Source of the DNA: Bacillota bacterium
GTDB lineage: Bacteria; Bacillota; Clostridia; Lachnospirales; Cellulosilyticaceae
Assembly: GCA_023457875.1 (NCBI GenBank)
Contig: JAEXBC010000420.1
Span: 1-7,177 of the forward strand
DNA length: 7,177 nt
Reading direction: 5' to 3'
Within the stretch, counting starts at the first letter, position 1; the number at the start of each line of letters is the position of its first letter. The translations under genes were made by a program, and so were the position numbers. The notes beneath the pieces are model-generated. The model worked only from the letters and a program-made list of their open reading frames with translations, was not told the origin of the DNA and searched no databases. Below, piece after piece: positions 1 through 6,037 of this stretch.

Positions 1-22
1 ACCTAGATTACCTCTCCTTATT
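1..22 (-). promoter_or_regulatory. Possible ribosome binding site of a next gene outside the window
   Basis: Read on the minus strand, the bases just after the spoIVA stop contain AAGGAGAGG (about positions 11-19), a good Shine-Dalgarno-like sequence. About 10 bases follow before the window ends, with no ATG inside. The simplest reading is that another minus-strand gene starts just beyond position 1. There is no hairpin plus T-run here, so spoIVA does not obviously terminate within the window. The start codon itself is not visible, so this is only suggestive. Confidence 0.35.
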
Positions 23-1501
23 TTATAAAAGAATACAAATCAATCCGCCATTTCCTTCATTAATAATTTTCTGCAAGGTCTCTTGCAGTTTTTGCTGTGC
101 ATCCTCCGGCATTCTAAAAAGCTTATTTTGTAACCCTTCATTAACGAGCTCATGAAGGGATTTACCAAAGATATTAGACTCCCAAAGCCTTGTGGGATCT
201 ATCTCATAATCACTTAAGATATTATTAATCAAATCTTCGCTTTGCTTTTCAGTTCCTACAATAGGTGCCACCTCAGTTTGAATATTTGCTTTTATAATGT
301 GATAACTTGGCGCACTTGCACGAAGTTTTACGCCAAAGCGATTACCCTGTTTAATGATTTCTGGTTCTTCAAGTGTAATTTCGTCAAACAATGGACTGAC
401 TACACCGTAGCCCTTTTCTTTCACTTCATTCATCGCATAGGCTACTTTATCATATTCTTTCTTTGTTGTCGCAAGCTCCTTAATGAGTCTCATCAACTCA
501 TGATCACCATGGATTTCCATTCCTGTTGTTTCAGAAAGTACCCGATAGAAAAGTTCATCCGAAGTATTTACGTCAATCTTAACCACGCCTTCACCCAATT
601 GAATCTTCTCTAAATAGACATTCTTAATAAAGTCAAGTTCACGAAATGCAGAGAGACTATCTTTAATTTGCCTAATATTTTCTACCGCTTCAATTTGCTC
701 TTTAACACAGTCAATCCAAGCCTTCTTTACCCAATGCTCATTGTCTAAGGTTTCTACCCATTTAGGGAGCATAAATTGAATTTCGTTAAGTGGAAACTCA
801 TATAAAATCTTTTCTAATAGCTGATGAATATCCTCCGTCTTCATTTGAGCGATATCCATAGGTACAACAGGTACATCATACTCTCTTGATAATTTGTTAG
901 TGCTTTCTATAACCTCTGTGTCAAAGGGTCTCTTTGTATTATATACAACAATAAAAGGTTTACCTAATCGTTTGAGCTCATTAATAGCACGTTGCTCACC
1001 CTCTATGTAACTGCTTCTGGAAATATCCGTAAAGCTTCCATCTGTGGTGATCACAATTCCAATAGTGGAATGATCATTAATGACTTTTTTTGTACCTAAC
1101 TCTGCTGCTTGAGCAAAGGGAATCTCCTCTTCAAACCAAGGTGTTTTCACCATTCTAGGTGTATTGTTGTACAAATGTCCTTCTGCCTCAGGCACAATAT
1201 ACCCCACACAGTCGATCATCCGCACCTTAACCTCGAAATCTCCTCCAATCGTAATCCCTATAGCTTCATTTGGGATAAACTTAGGTTCTGTCGTCATAAT
1301 GACTTTGCCATCTCCACTTTGTGGTAACTCATCTTGGGTACGTTCTTTATTATGCTCATTCTTAATATTTGGGATAACCAGTGTCTCCATAAAGCGTTTA
1401 ATAAAAGTTGATTTTCCAGTCCGAACTGGTCCAACTACACCAATATATATATCCCCATTTGTTCTTTCTGAAATATCCTTGTAAATATCGTAGTATTCCA
1501 T
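23..1501 (-). CDS. spoIVA: Stage IV sporulation protein A, spore coat morphogenetic ATPase
   Basis: SpoIVA assembles on the outer forespore membrane in the mother cell and polymerises, using ATP, into the basement layer on which the spore coat is built; it also affects cortex formation. The protein is 492 residues, the same length as I recall for B. subtilis SpoIVA. Visible motifs are a Walker A loop GPVRTGKST (24-32, Lys30), the TTEPKF segment with Thr70 and Thr71 in the position of the B. subtilis sensor threonine, Asp97 in MIDCVG (Walker B), and NTKR (188-191) where GTPases have NKxD. The end, INEGNGGLICILL, is the typical C-terminus used for membrane anchoring through SpoVM. The reading frame stays open upstream to a GTG at 1594, but the ATG at 1501 (MEYYDIYKDI) has AAGGAGG eight bases before it and matches the family N-terminus. 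It probably has its own sigma-E promoter. Confidence 0.97.
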   Translation of the reverse strand: MEYYDIYKDISERTNGDIYIGVVGPVRTGKSTFIKRFMETLVIPNIKNEHNKERTQDELPQSGDGKVIMTTEPKFIPNEAIGITIGGDFEVKVRMIDCVGYIVPEAEGHLYNNTPRMVKTPWFEEEIPFAQAAELGTKKVINDHSTIGIVITTDGSFTDISRSSYIEGEQRAINELKRLGKPFIVVYNTKRPFDTEVIESTNKLSREYDVPVVPMDIAQMKTEDIHQLLEKILYEFPLNEIQFMLPKWVETLDNEHWVKKAWIDCVKEQIEAVENIRQIKDSLSAFRELDFIKNVYLEKIQLGEGVVKIDVNTSDELFYRVLSETTGMEIHGDHELMRLIKELATTKKEYDKVAYAMNEVKEKGYGVVSPLFDEITLEEPEIIKQGNRFGVKLRASAPSYHIIKANIQTEVAPIVGTEKQSEDLINNILSDYEIDPTRLWESNIFGKSLHELVNEGLQNKLFRMPEDAQQKLQETLQKIINEGNGGLICILL

Positions 1502-1509
1502 TTGATTGG

Positions 1510-1516
1510 CCTCCTT
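1510..1516 (-). promoter_or_regulatory. Ribosome binding site deciding the spoIVA start
   Basis: On the minus strand this reads AAGGAGG, a full match to the anti-Shine-Dalgarno core, with an 8-nt spacer to the ATG at 1501. It fixes the spoIVA start there rather than at the upstream in-frame GTG at 1594, which would overlap the gpsA stop codon and add 31 residues unlike the family. Confidence 0.9.
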
Positions 1517-1524
1517 ATATTTTA

Positions 1525-1551
1525 ATTGTATGGGTACATTAAAATATATTG
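1525..1551 (-). promoter_or_regulatory. Probable sigma-E promoter of spoIVA
   Basis: On the minus strand, positions 1532-1525 read CATACAAT, an excellent match to the sigma-E -10 consensus (CATACAnT). Upstream, 1551-1545 reads CAATATA, which contains the ATAT core of the -35 consensus but with a 12-nt spacer, one or two bases shorter than usual, so the -35 is the weaker part. Transcription would start near 1518-1520 and leave a very short leader directly before the ribosome binding site. Sigma-E control of spoIVA in the mother cell is well established in Bacillus and holds in Clostridia. Placement in the only real intergenic gap of the window supports the call. Confidence 0.72.
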
Positions 1552-1593
1552 TACAAATGGAGGATATATACCAATAAAACAAACATTTATTCA

Positions 1594-2583
1594 CTAAAGC
1601 TCTGCTTTTTTATCCCGCATCATCAGATCACTAATTACTTCTTTTACCGATTTGTTTTCAAACAAGGTACTATAAACTGCTTCTAAAATAGGCATTTCTA
1701 CATCGTACTTTTTCATTAAGGCATAGGCAGCTTTAGTCGTAGGCACACCTTCTACTACCATATTCACCTTCTGTATGGCCTCTTCAATCGTATAGCCTTG
1801 TCCAATCAATTCCCCTGCTCTTCGATTACGACTATGACCACTGGTGCAGGTTACAATCAAATCACCAATACCGGTAAGGCCTGAAAATGTTGCAGGCTTT
1901 CCGCCCATCGCAACGCCTAAGCGGGTCATTTCAGCAATACCTCTGGTCATCAATGCAGCCTTTGTATTGTCGCCAAAACCCATTCCCTCAACAACACCTG
2001 CAGCAAGGGCAATCACGTTTTTGAGCGCTCCGCCTATTTCAATACCAATTAGGTCTTCATTGGTATACACTCTAAAATAATCATGCATAAATAAATCTTG
2101 AATGCTACTAGCAGCGTCCATGTTTTTACTACTTACAACGATCGTAGTAGGAATATGCCTAGCTACTTCCTCCGCATGACTTGGTCCTGAAAGCACAACA
2201 ACACTCTGCTCTAATATTGAACCAATCACCTCTGACAAACGAAGCAGGCTTCCTTCTTCAACACCTTTAGCCACATTAACAACTATTGCATCTTGCTCAA
2301 TATATGCTTTCATTTTTTCAGCAGTTGTTCTTATGGCTTTTGAAGGAACAGCCATAATCACCACCTCGGCATTTTCAAGTGCATCCTTCATGGAGGTCGT
2401 AAAATCAATTTCGAGAGGTATTTTTATCCCAGGTAAACAACGCTTATTTTCCCTATGCTTCAAAATCTCATCCTTTTCCTGCTGTTCATAGCACCAAAAA
2501 GTGATTTGATTTCCTTTATCATTCAGCAAAAGACCAAGTGCTAAGCCCCAACTTCCAGCACCAACAACTGTTATTTTCTTCAT
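1594..2583 (-). CDS. gpsA: Glycerol-3-phosphate dehydrogenase [NAD(P)+]
   Basis: This cytoplasmic enzyme reduces dihydroxyacetone phosphate to sn-glycerol-3-phosphate, the backbone for phospholipids. The protein is 329 residues, normal for the family. The N-terminal Rossmann domain has GAGSWG (8-13) for the nucleotide; VAKG (105-108) and SGPSHAEEV (132-140) are family signatures. The C-terminal helical domain carries the catalytic lysine in GGALKN (Lys188) and the substrate-binding stretch GLTGIGDLIVTCTSGHSRNR (235-254). The ATG at 2583 is chosen because AAGGG lies nine bases upstream; an in-frame ATG at 2592 would add MNN but directly abuts that Shine-Dalgarno. It follows plsY, its metabolic successor enzyme, by 15 nt, so the two are very likely cotranscribed. 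Nothing is missing or broken. Identification is secure; only the start is slightly uncertain. Confidence 0.96.
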   Translation of the reverse strand: MKKITVVGAGSWGLALGLLLNDKGNQITFWCYEQQEKDEILKHRENKRCLPGIKIPLEIDFTTSMKDALENAEVVIMAVPSKAIRTTAEKMKAYIEQDAIVVNVAKGVEEGSLLRLSEVIGSILEQSVVVLSGPSHAEEVARHIPTTIVVSSKNMDAASSIQDLFMHDYFRVYTNEDLIGIEIGGALKNVIALAAGVVEGMGFGDNTKAALMTRGIAEMTRLGVAMGGKPATFSGLTGIGDLIVTCTSGHSRNRRAGELIGQGYTIEEAIQKVNMVVEGVPTTKAAYALMKKYDVEMPILEAVYSTLFENKSVKEVISDLMMRDKKAEL

Positions 2584-2598
2584 GTTATTCATCCCTTA

Positions 2599-3219
2599 CT
2601 ATTTTTTACTTGTCAATTTTGATTCTGTTCCATCCATAAGCCGCTTGATATTGGCACGATGTCTATAAAATGTAAATGCCGTAATAAAAAAGGCTAGAAA
2701 CATTGCTTCTACACCAACCGTTCCTACTCTAGCGTATAAGAGAATAATTAAGATAGGAATAGAGGTGGTCAAAATAAGCGAGCTAATGGATACGATTCTT
2801 GTAATTGCAAAGCTAATTAAAAATAACAAACCAGATACTACAAAAATCCTATGGTCAATGCCAAGGAGGATTCCTACAGTTGTAGCAATCCCCTTTCCGC
2901 CTTTAAAACCAAAGAATAGAGGATAACTATGTCCTAAAATGGCACCTATACCACTATACAGTGAAATTAAAATCATCTGATTAGAATGATTCCCACCAAA
3001 TAGCAATCTAGAAATACAAATGGCTACAATGGCTTTTAATACATCAATTAATAATACAATAGCCCCAGCCTTTTTGCCTAGAACGCGAACGGCATTGGTA
3101 GTGCCTGCATTGCCACTACCTTTTGTTCTAATATCAATTCCCTTTAATCTACCATATAAAATAGCTGACTGTACACCGCCTAAAAGATACCCAATAAGTA
3201 ATGCCCCTAATCTATACAT
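2599..3219 (-). CDS. plsY: Acyl-phosphate:glycerol-3-phosphate acyltransferase PlsY
   Basis: PlsY is an integral membrane enzyme that transfers an acyl group from acyl-phosphate (made by PlsX, not in this window) to glycerol-3-phosphate, giving lysophosphatidic acid. The 206-residue protein shows the three conserved loop motifs: GSGNAGTTN (34-42), GHSYPLFFGFKGGKG (96-110, phosphate-binding glycines) and HRANIKRLMDGTE (187-199). Between them are several hydrophobic segments (about 4-22, 52-72, 82-98, 112-122, 125-142, 145-163, 168-184), in keeping with the seven-helix fold known for the family. The ATG at 3219 has AAAGGA five bases upstream, located inside the end of der, whose stop is only one base away; translational coupling is likely. 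The next gene, gpsA, makes its acyl acceptor. The tail is lysine-rich (KLTSKK). Confidence 0.96.
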   Translation of the reverse strand: MYRLGALLIGYLLGGVQSAILYGRLKGIDIRTKGSGNAGTTNAVRVLGKKAGAIVLLIDVLKAIVAICISRLLFGGNHSNQMILISLYSGIGAILGHSYPLFFGFKGGKGIATTVGILLGIDHRIFVVSGLLFLISFAITRIVSISSLILTTSIPILIILLYARVGTVGVEAMFLAFFITAFTFYRHRANIKRLMDGTESKLTSKK

Positions 3220-3220
3220 A

Positions 3221-4546
3221 TTATTCCTTTGCTCCTTTTTCTCTTACAATAAATCTAATAGGTGTGCCTTTAAAACCAAAGGCTTCTCTCATCTGATTTT
3301 CTATATAACGTTGATAGGAAAAATGCATTAATTCCTTATCATTTACGAAAATAACAAAGGTCGGTGGTTTAATACTTACCTGAGTCATATAATAAATTTT
3401 AAGTGGTTTTCCCTTATCACTTGGTGGCTGATTCATAGCCATCGCCTCATAGAGTACATCATTAAGCACACCTGTGCTGATACGCTGTGATTGATTTTGA
3501 GCAATGGCATAAATGGTCTTAAAAAGTTGTCCAATACGTTGCCCAGTCAAAGCTGAGATAAACATACAAGGAGCGTACTGCATATAGGCCAGTGTATTGG
3601 TGATTTTTTTAAGATACTCATTCATGGTTTTATCATTTTTCTCAATGGCATCCCACTTATTAACCACAATGACACAGCCCTTTCCTGCTTCATGAGCCAT
3701 CCCCGCAATTTTTGTATCCTGTTCAGTAATCCCTTCCTCAGCATCAATCATAATCAGTACAACATCTGCACGTTCAATGGCTGAAATGGTACGAATAATA
3801 CTATATTTTTCTATGTTCTCTTTAATTTTAGATCGTCTTCTAATCCCTGCGGTGTCAATAAGGACATAGTTTTGCTCATCAATTGTCACTTCGGTATCCA
3901 CACTATCACGGGTTGTTCCTGCTATATCACTTACAATCACCCGTTCTTCACCTACTATTTTATTAACAAGGGAAGACTTTCCTACATTCGGCTTTCCTAT
4001 AATTGCCACCTTTACCTTGTCGTCTTCCTCTACACTTTCCTCGTTAGTGTTAAAGTATTTTACAACTTCATCTAACATATCGCCTAGATTAAGTGCTTGT
4101 CCCGAAGAAATAGGAATGGGCTCTCCTAAGCCCAAATTGTAAAACTCATACATTTCCATACTTTGACGTACCATATCATCTACCTTATTAACCACTAATA
4201 CCACGGGTTTATGAGAACGTCTTAGCATATTGGCTACATGAGCATCTGCATCCTGCAAACCAGCTTTTACATCCACTAAGAAAATAATCACGTCTGCTGA
4301 TTCAATAGCTGCCTCAGCTTGCCTTCTCATTTGACTCAAAATAACATCCTTACTATCAGGCTCAATACCACCTGTATCAATGAGGGTGAATTTGTGAGTT
4401 AGCCATTCAACCTCTCCATAAATACGATCTCTTGTAACCCCTGGTGTATCATCTACTATAGAGGTTTTTGATTTGGTCAATCTATTAAATAAGGTGGATT
4501 TTCCAACATTCGGTCTACCTATTACTGCAACAATTGGTTTACTCAT
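3221..4546 (-). CDS. der: Ribosome biogenesis GTPase Der (EngA)
   Basis: Der is an essential GTPase with two consecutive G domains that binds the 50S subunit during its late assembly. The 441-residue protein is of usual length for Gram-positive Der. First G domain: GRPNVGKS (10-17), DTGG (57-60), NKVD (120-123), SSG (147-149). An acidic linker around 168-177 leads to the second G domain: GKPNVGKS (184-191), DTAG (231-234), NKWD (296-299), SAL (331-333). The C-terminal KH-like domain spans about 352-437. The start at 4546 is supported by AAAGGAGA six bases upstream. The gene overlaps the end of pgeF by 8 nt, and its own end carries the plsY ribosome binding site, so it sits within a tightly coupled operon. 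All nucleotide-binding residues are intact. Confidence 0.98.
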   Translation of the reverse strand: MSKPIVAVIGRPNVGKSTLFNRLTKSKTSIVDDTPGVTRDRIYGEVEWLTHKFTLIDTGGIEPDSKDVILSQMRRQAEAAIESADVIIFLVDVKAGLQDADAHVANMLRRSHKPVVLVVNKVDDMVRQSMEMYEFYNLGLGEPIPISSGQALNLGDMLDEVVKYFNTNEESVEEDDKVKVAIIGKPNVGKSSLVNKIVGEERVIVSDIAGTTRDSVDTEVTIDEQNYVLIDTAGIRRRSKIKENIEKYSIIRTISAIERADVVLIMIDAEEGITEQDTKIAGMAHEAGKGCVIVVNKWDAIEKNDKTMNEYLKKITNTLAYMQYAPCMFISALTGQRIGQLFKTIYAIAQNQSQRISTGVLNDVLYEAMAMNQPPSDKGKPLKIYYMTQVSIKPPTFVIFVNDKELMHFSYQRYIENQMREAFGFKGTPIRFIVREKGAKE

Positions 4547-5396
4547 ACGCTTTCTCCTTTGTATCTATGTCCTCTTCTTTTAAACACATAAAACCTGCTA
4601 AAGTTCCTCTTTTTCCTTGCGTTCTACGATGGGAAAAGAAAATATCGAAATGGCAACACGTACACATCTGGGCAATAAAAATATGTTCTTCTAAAACACC
4701 TGCTTCACATAATATAGCCTTATTACACGCCCATAAATCAATACTATATTTTTCCTTATTGGGTAGGGGGGTAATAAACTTGGCGTCTTTAAATCGCGCC
4801 TTAAAAACCTTGGCAACTTCTTCACCTACTTCGAAGCAGCAAGGCCCTATTGAGGGTCCTATTACCACTTGTATTTCCTCAGGTAAAACACCTTCTTTAT
4901 GAACCCAAATATCTACCATGGCCTTGCCAATACCACCTACAGTGCCGCGCCATCCAGCATGTGCCATTCCTATCATACCATATTTCGGTGCATAAAAAAA
5001 CAGGGGAACACAATCCGCATAATGGGTAACCAGTGTCACACCCTTATCCTTTGTATACATCCCATCTTTACTTTCCCACTTACTAGGATAGATAATCCCG
5101 TTTCCCTGATCTGCCTTTGTTACTTTCGCAATATGGGTTTCATGAACTTGCTTAGATAGGACTAAGGATTCAAAAGGAAGTTCTAGTGCCTTACACACCC
5201 GCTTGTAATTTTCCACTACATTTTTCTCTTCATCCCCTCTATTAAACCCTAAATTAAGGCTCTCTAGATGTCCCTTACTCACTCCACCAAGCCTAGTTGT
5301 AAAACAATGTGTCAGTGTGTTACTCTCCCATGGTTTAAACACAAGATAGGTGACTTTATCTTTTGTTATAAATTGAAATGGCTTTATAGCCTCCAT
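4539..5396 (-). CDS. pgeF: Peptidoglycan editing factor PgeF (YfiH/YlmD family, polyphenol oxidase/purine nucleoside phosphorylase-like)
   Basis: This family (DUF152, YfiH in E. coli, YlmD in Bacillus, LACC1/FAMIN in animals) has been tied in E. coli to removing wrongly made UDP-MurNAc-L-Ser precursors, and in vitro to purine nucleoside phosphorylase, adenosine deaminase and copper oxidase activities; which matters here is unknown. The 285-residue protein has the three putative active-site metal ligands: His85 in SKQVHE, Cys129 in YADCVP and His146 in AHAGWRGT. Other signatures are [13 protein letters not shown] (179-191), CTCC (245-248) and FFSHRR (253-258). Its ATG at 5396 has AGGAGGA seven bases upstream, overlapping the yraN stop. 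The C-terminal charged tail overlaps the der start by 8 nt. In Bacillus the homologue lies by the division genes; a place before der seems a clostridial arrangement. Confidence 0.93.
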   Translation of the reverse strand: MEAIKPFQFITKDKVTYLVFKPWESNTLTHCFTTRLGGVSKGHLESLNLGFNRGDEEKNVVENYKRVCKALELPFESLVLSKQVHETHIAKVTKADQGNGIIYPSKWESKDGMYTKDKGVTLVTHYADCVPLFFYAPKYGMIGMAHAGWRGTVGGIGKAMVDIWVHKEGVLPEEIQVVIGPSIGPCCFEVGEEVAKVFKARFKDAKFITPLPNKEKYSIDLWACNKAILCEAGVLEEHIFIAQMCTCCHFDIFFSHRRTQGKRGTLAGFMCLKEEDIDTKEKAYE

Positions 5397-5408
5397 ACTA
5401 TAATCCTC

Positions 5409-5777
5409 CTAAAACGCTGCTTCTATATGTGTAATTTGCTCTTCTAAAATTTCTATCACATCAAAGCGACAGGGCACCTCTACCCCCACATGGGTTAATA
5501 AATAATAGGCGGCTGTTCGTATGATGTGCTGTTGCTTTTTAAAATTAACAGCTTCCCTTGGATAGCCATAATCCTTTCTCTTTCGGTATTTCACTTCAAC
5601 AAATATAAGATATGCATTATGTCTAGCAATAATGTCTATTTCGCCTAAACGACATTGAAAATTATGATATAAAATGTGATAGCCTTTATCTTGTAAATAG
5701 GCAGCTGCCATTTGTTCATATTTTTTACCAAGTGACCTTTTATTGAGAGCGCCCTCTTGTTTTTGCATATAGTTCAT
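5409..5777 (-). CDS. yraN: YraN/UPF0102 family protein with restriction-endonuclease-like fold
   Basis: The family is of unproven function, with a fold resembling Holliday junction resolvases and other PD-(D/E)xK nucleases. From the chosen start the protein is 122 residues, usual for the family. The conserved core is LGKKYEQMAAAYLQDKGY (16-33), GEIDIIA (45-51, Asp48) and FVEVKYR (59-65, Glu61 and Lys63), the D...ExK arrangement of nuclease active sites, then RFDVIEI (104-110). The ATG at 5777 is preferred because AGGTGAT lies four bases before it; an in-frame GTG at 5786 overlaps that site, and an ATG at 5768 would shorten the protein by three residues. It overlaps the end of the preceding gene by 38 nt, suggesting coupled translation. 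Known neighbours of yraN in other Firmicutes (rnhB, ylqH region) agree with the context. Confidence 0.92.
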   Translation of the reverse strand: MNYMQKQEGALNKRSLGKKYEQMAAAYLQDKGYHILYHNFQCRLGEIDIIARHNAYLIFVEVKYRKRKDYGYPREAVNFKKQQHIIRTAAYYLLTHVGVEVPCRFDVIEILEEQITHIEAAF

Positions 5778-6027
5778 CCATATCACCTACAAATACTAAG
5801 ACTTTAGCAACAAGTTCATATAGCTCTTGAGGAATTTGATCCCCAACTTGTAACTCACCTAAAATGGTTGCCAATTTCTTATCTTCATAAACAGGTACTT
5901 GGTGCTCTTTTGCCTTTTCAAGGATTTTCTCGGCCACTTTTCCTTTGCCACTTGCTACAACCGTTGGTGCTACCATTTTTTCATCGTAGGATAGAGCAAT
6001 CGCTTGCTTTACTTTATTCTTGGCCAT
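5740..6027 (-). CDS. FlhB C-terminal-domain-like protein (YlqH type)
   Basis: The 95-residue protein matches the cytoplasmic C-terminal part of FlhB/YscU, the export-gate component that switches substrate specificity in flagellar type III secretion. Family features are AIALSYDEKMVAPTVVASGKG (from residue 9), the EKAKEHQVPVYEDKKLA helix-strand region (37-53) and VGDQIPQELYELVAKVLVFV (61-80). It has no transmembrane domain, so it should be soluble. Aligned by eye, the FlhB autocleavage motif NPTH falls on NKVK (4-7), so Pro and Thr are absent and self-cleavage is not expected. AGGAGG lies four bases before the ATG at 6027, overlapping the stop of the upstream gene. It corresponds to B. subtilis YlqH and resembles H. 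pylori FlhX, known to substitute for the FlhB C-terminal fragment. The actual function in this organism is unknown. Confidence 0.9.
   Translation of the reverse strand: MAKNKVKQAIALSYDEKMVAPTVVASGKGKVAEKILEKAKEHQVPVYEDKKLATILGELQVGDQIPQELYELVAKVLVFVGDMDELYAKTRGRSQ
5782..5788 (-). promoter_or_regulatory. Ribosome binding site deciding the yraN start
   Basis: On the minus strand this reads AGGTGAT, matching the downstream half of the full anti-Shine-Dalgarno complement (AGGAGGTGAT), four bases before the ATG at 5777. It lies inside the end of the FlhB-C-like gene. An ATG at 5781 is out of frame with yraN and can be ignored. Confidence 0.65.
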
Positions 6028-6031
6028 GGTA

Positions 6032-6037
6032 CCTCCT
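6032..6037 (-). promoter_or_regulatory. Ribosome binding site of the FlhB-C-like gene, overlapping the upstream stop
   Basis: AGGAGG on the minus strand, with a short 4-nt spacer to the ATG at 6027. It shares two bases with the TAG stop of the FliK-like gene (6036-6038), so terminating ribosomes end on the next gene's binding site. This supports coupled, possibly stoichiometric, production of the two proteins. Confidence 0.75.

Noticed and set aside
242..613. Plus-strand open frame of 123 codons opposite spoIVA
   Set aside because: Lies wholly antisense to a conserved gene, has a low-complexity aromatic and cysteine-rich product typical of antisense translation, and has no ribosome binding site.
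1164..1484. Plus-strand open frame of 106 codons opposite the spoIVA N-terminus
   Set aside because: Antisense shadow of the Walker A region; no recognisable motif and no promoter or ribosome binding site.
1502..1593. Rho-independent terminator after gpsA
   Set aside because: No GC-rich hairpin followed by a T-run is visible on the minus strand; the only dyad has 5-bp arms and lies in the promoter.
1502..1594. 31-residue N-terminal extension of SpoIVA from a GTG
   Set aside because: Would cover the sigma-E promoter and the strong Shine-Dalgarno site, and gives residues unlike any SpoIVA; the 492-residue form from 1501 matches the family exactly.
2584..2592. Upstream ATG for gpsA adding MNN
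   Set aside because: The only Shine-Dalgarno-like sequence (AAGGG, 2593-2597) directly touches this ATG, but is nine bases from the ATG at 2583. Not fully excluded.
3020..3331. Plus-strand open frame of 103 codons opposite plsY and the end of der
   Set aside because: Crosses two well-supported minus-strand genes and has no family features.
4534..4902. Plus-strand open frame of 122 codons opposite pgeF
   Set aside because: Antisense to conserved pgeF sequence, with no independent signs of coding.
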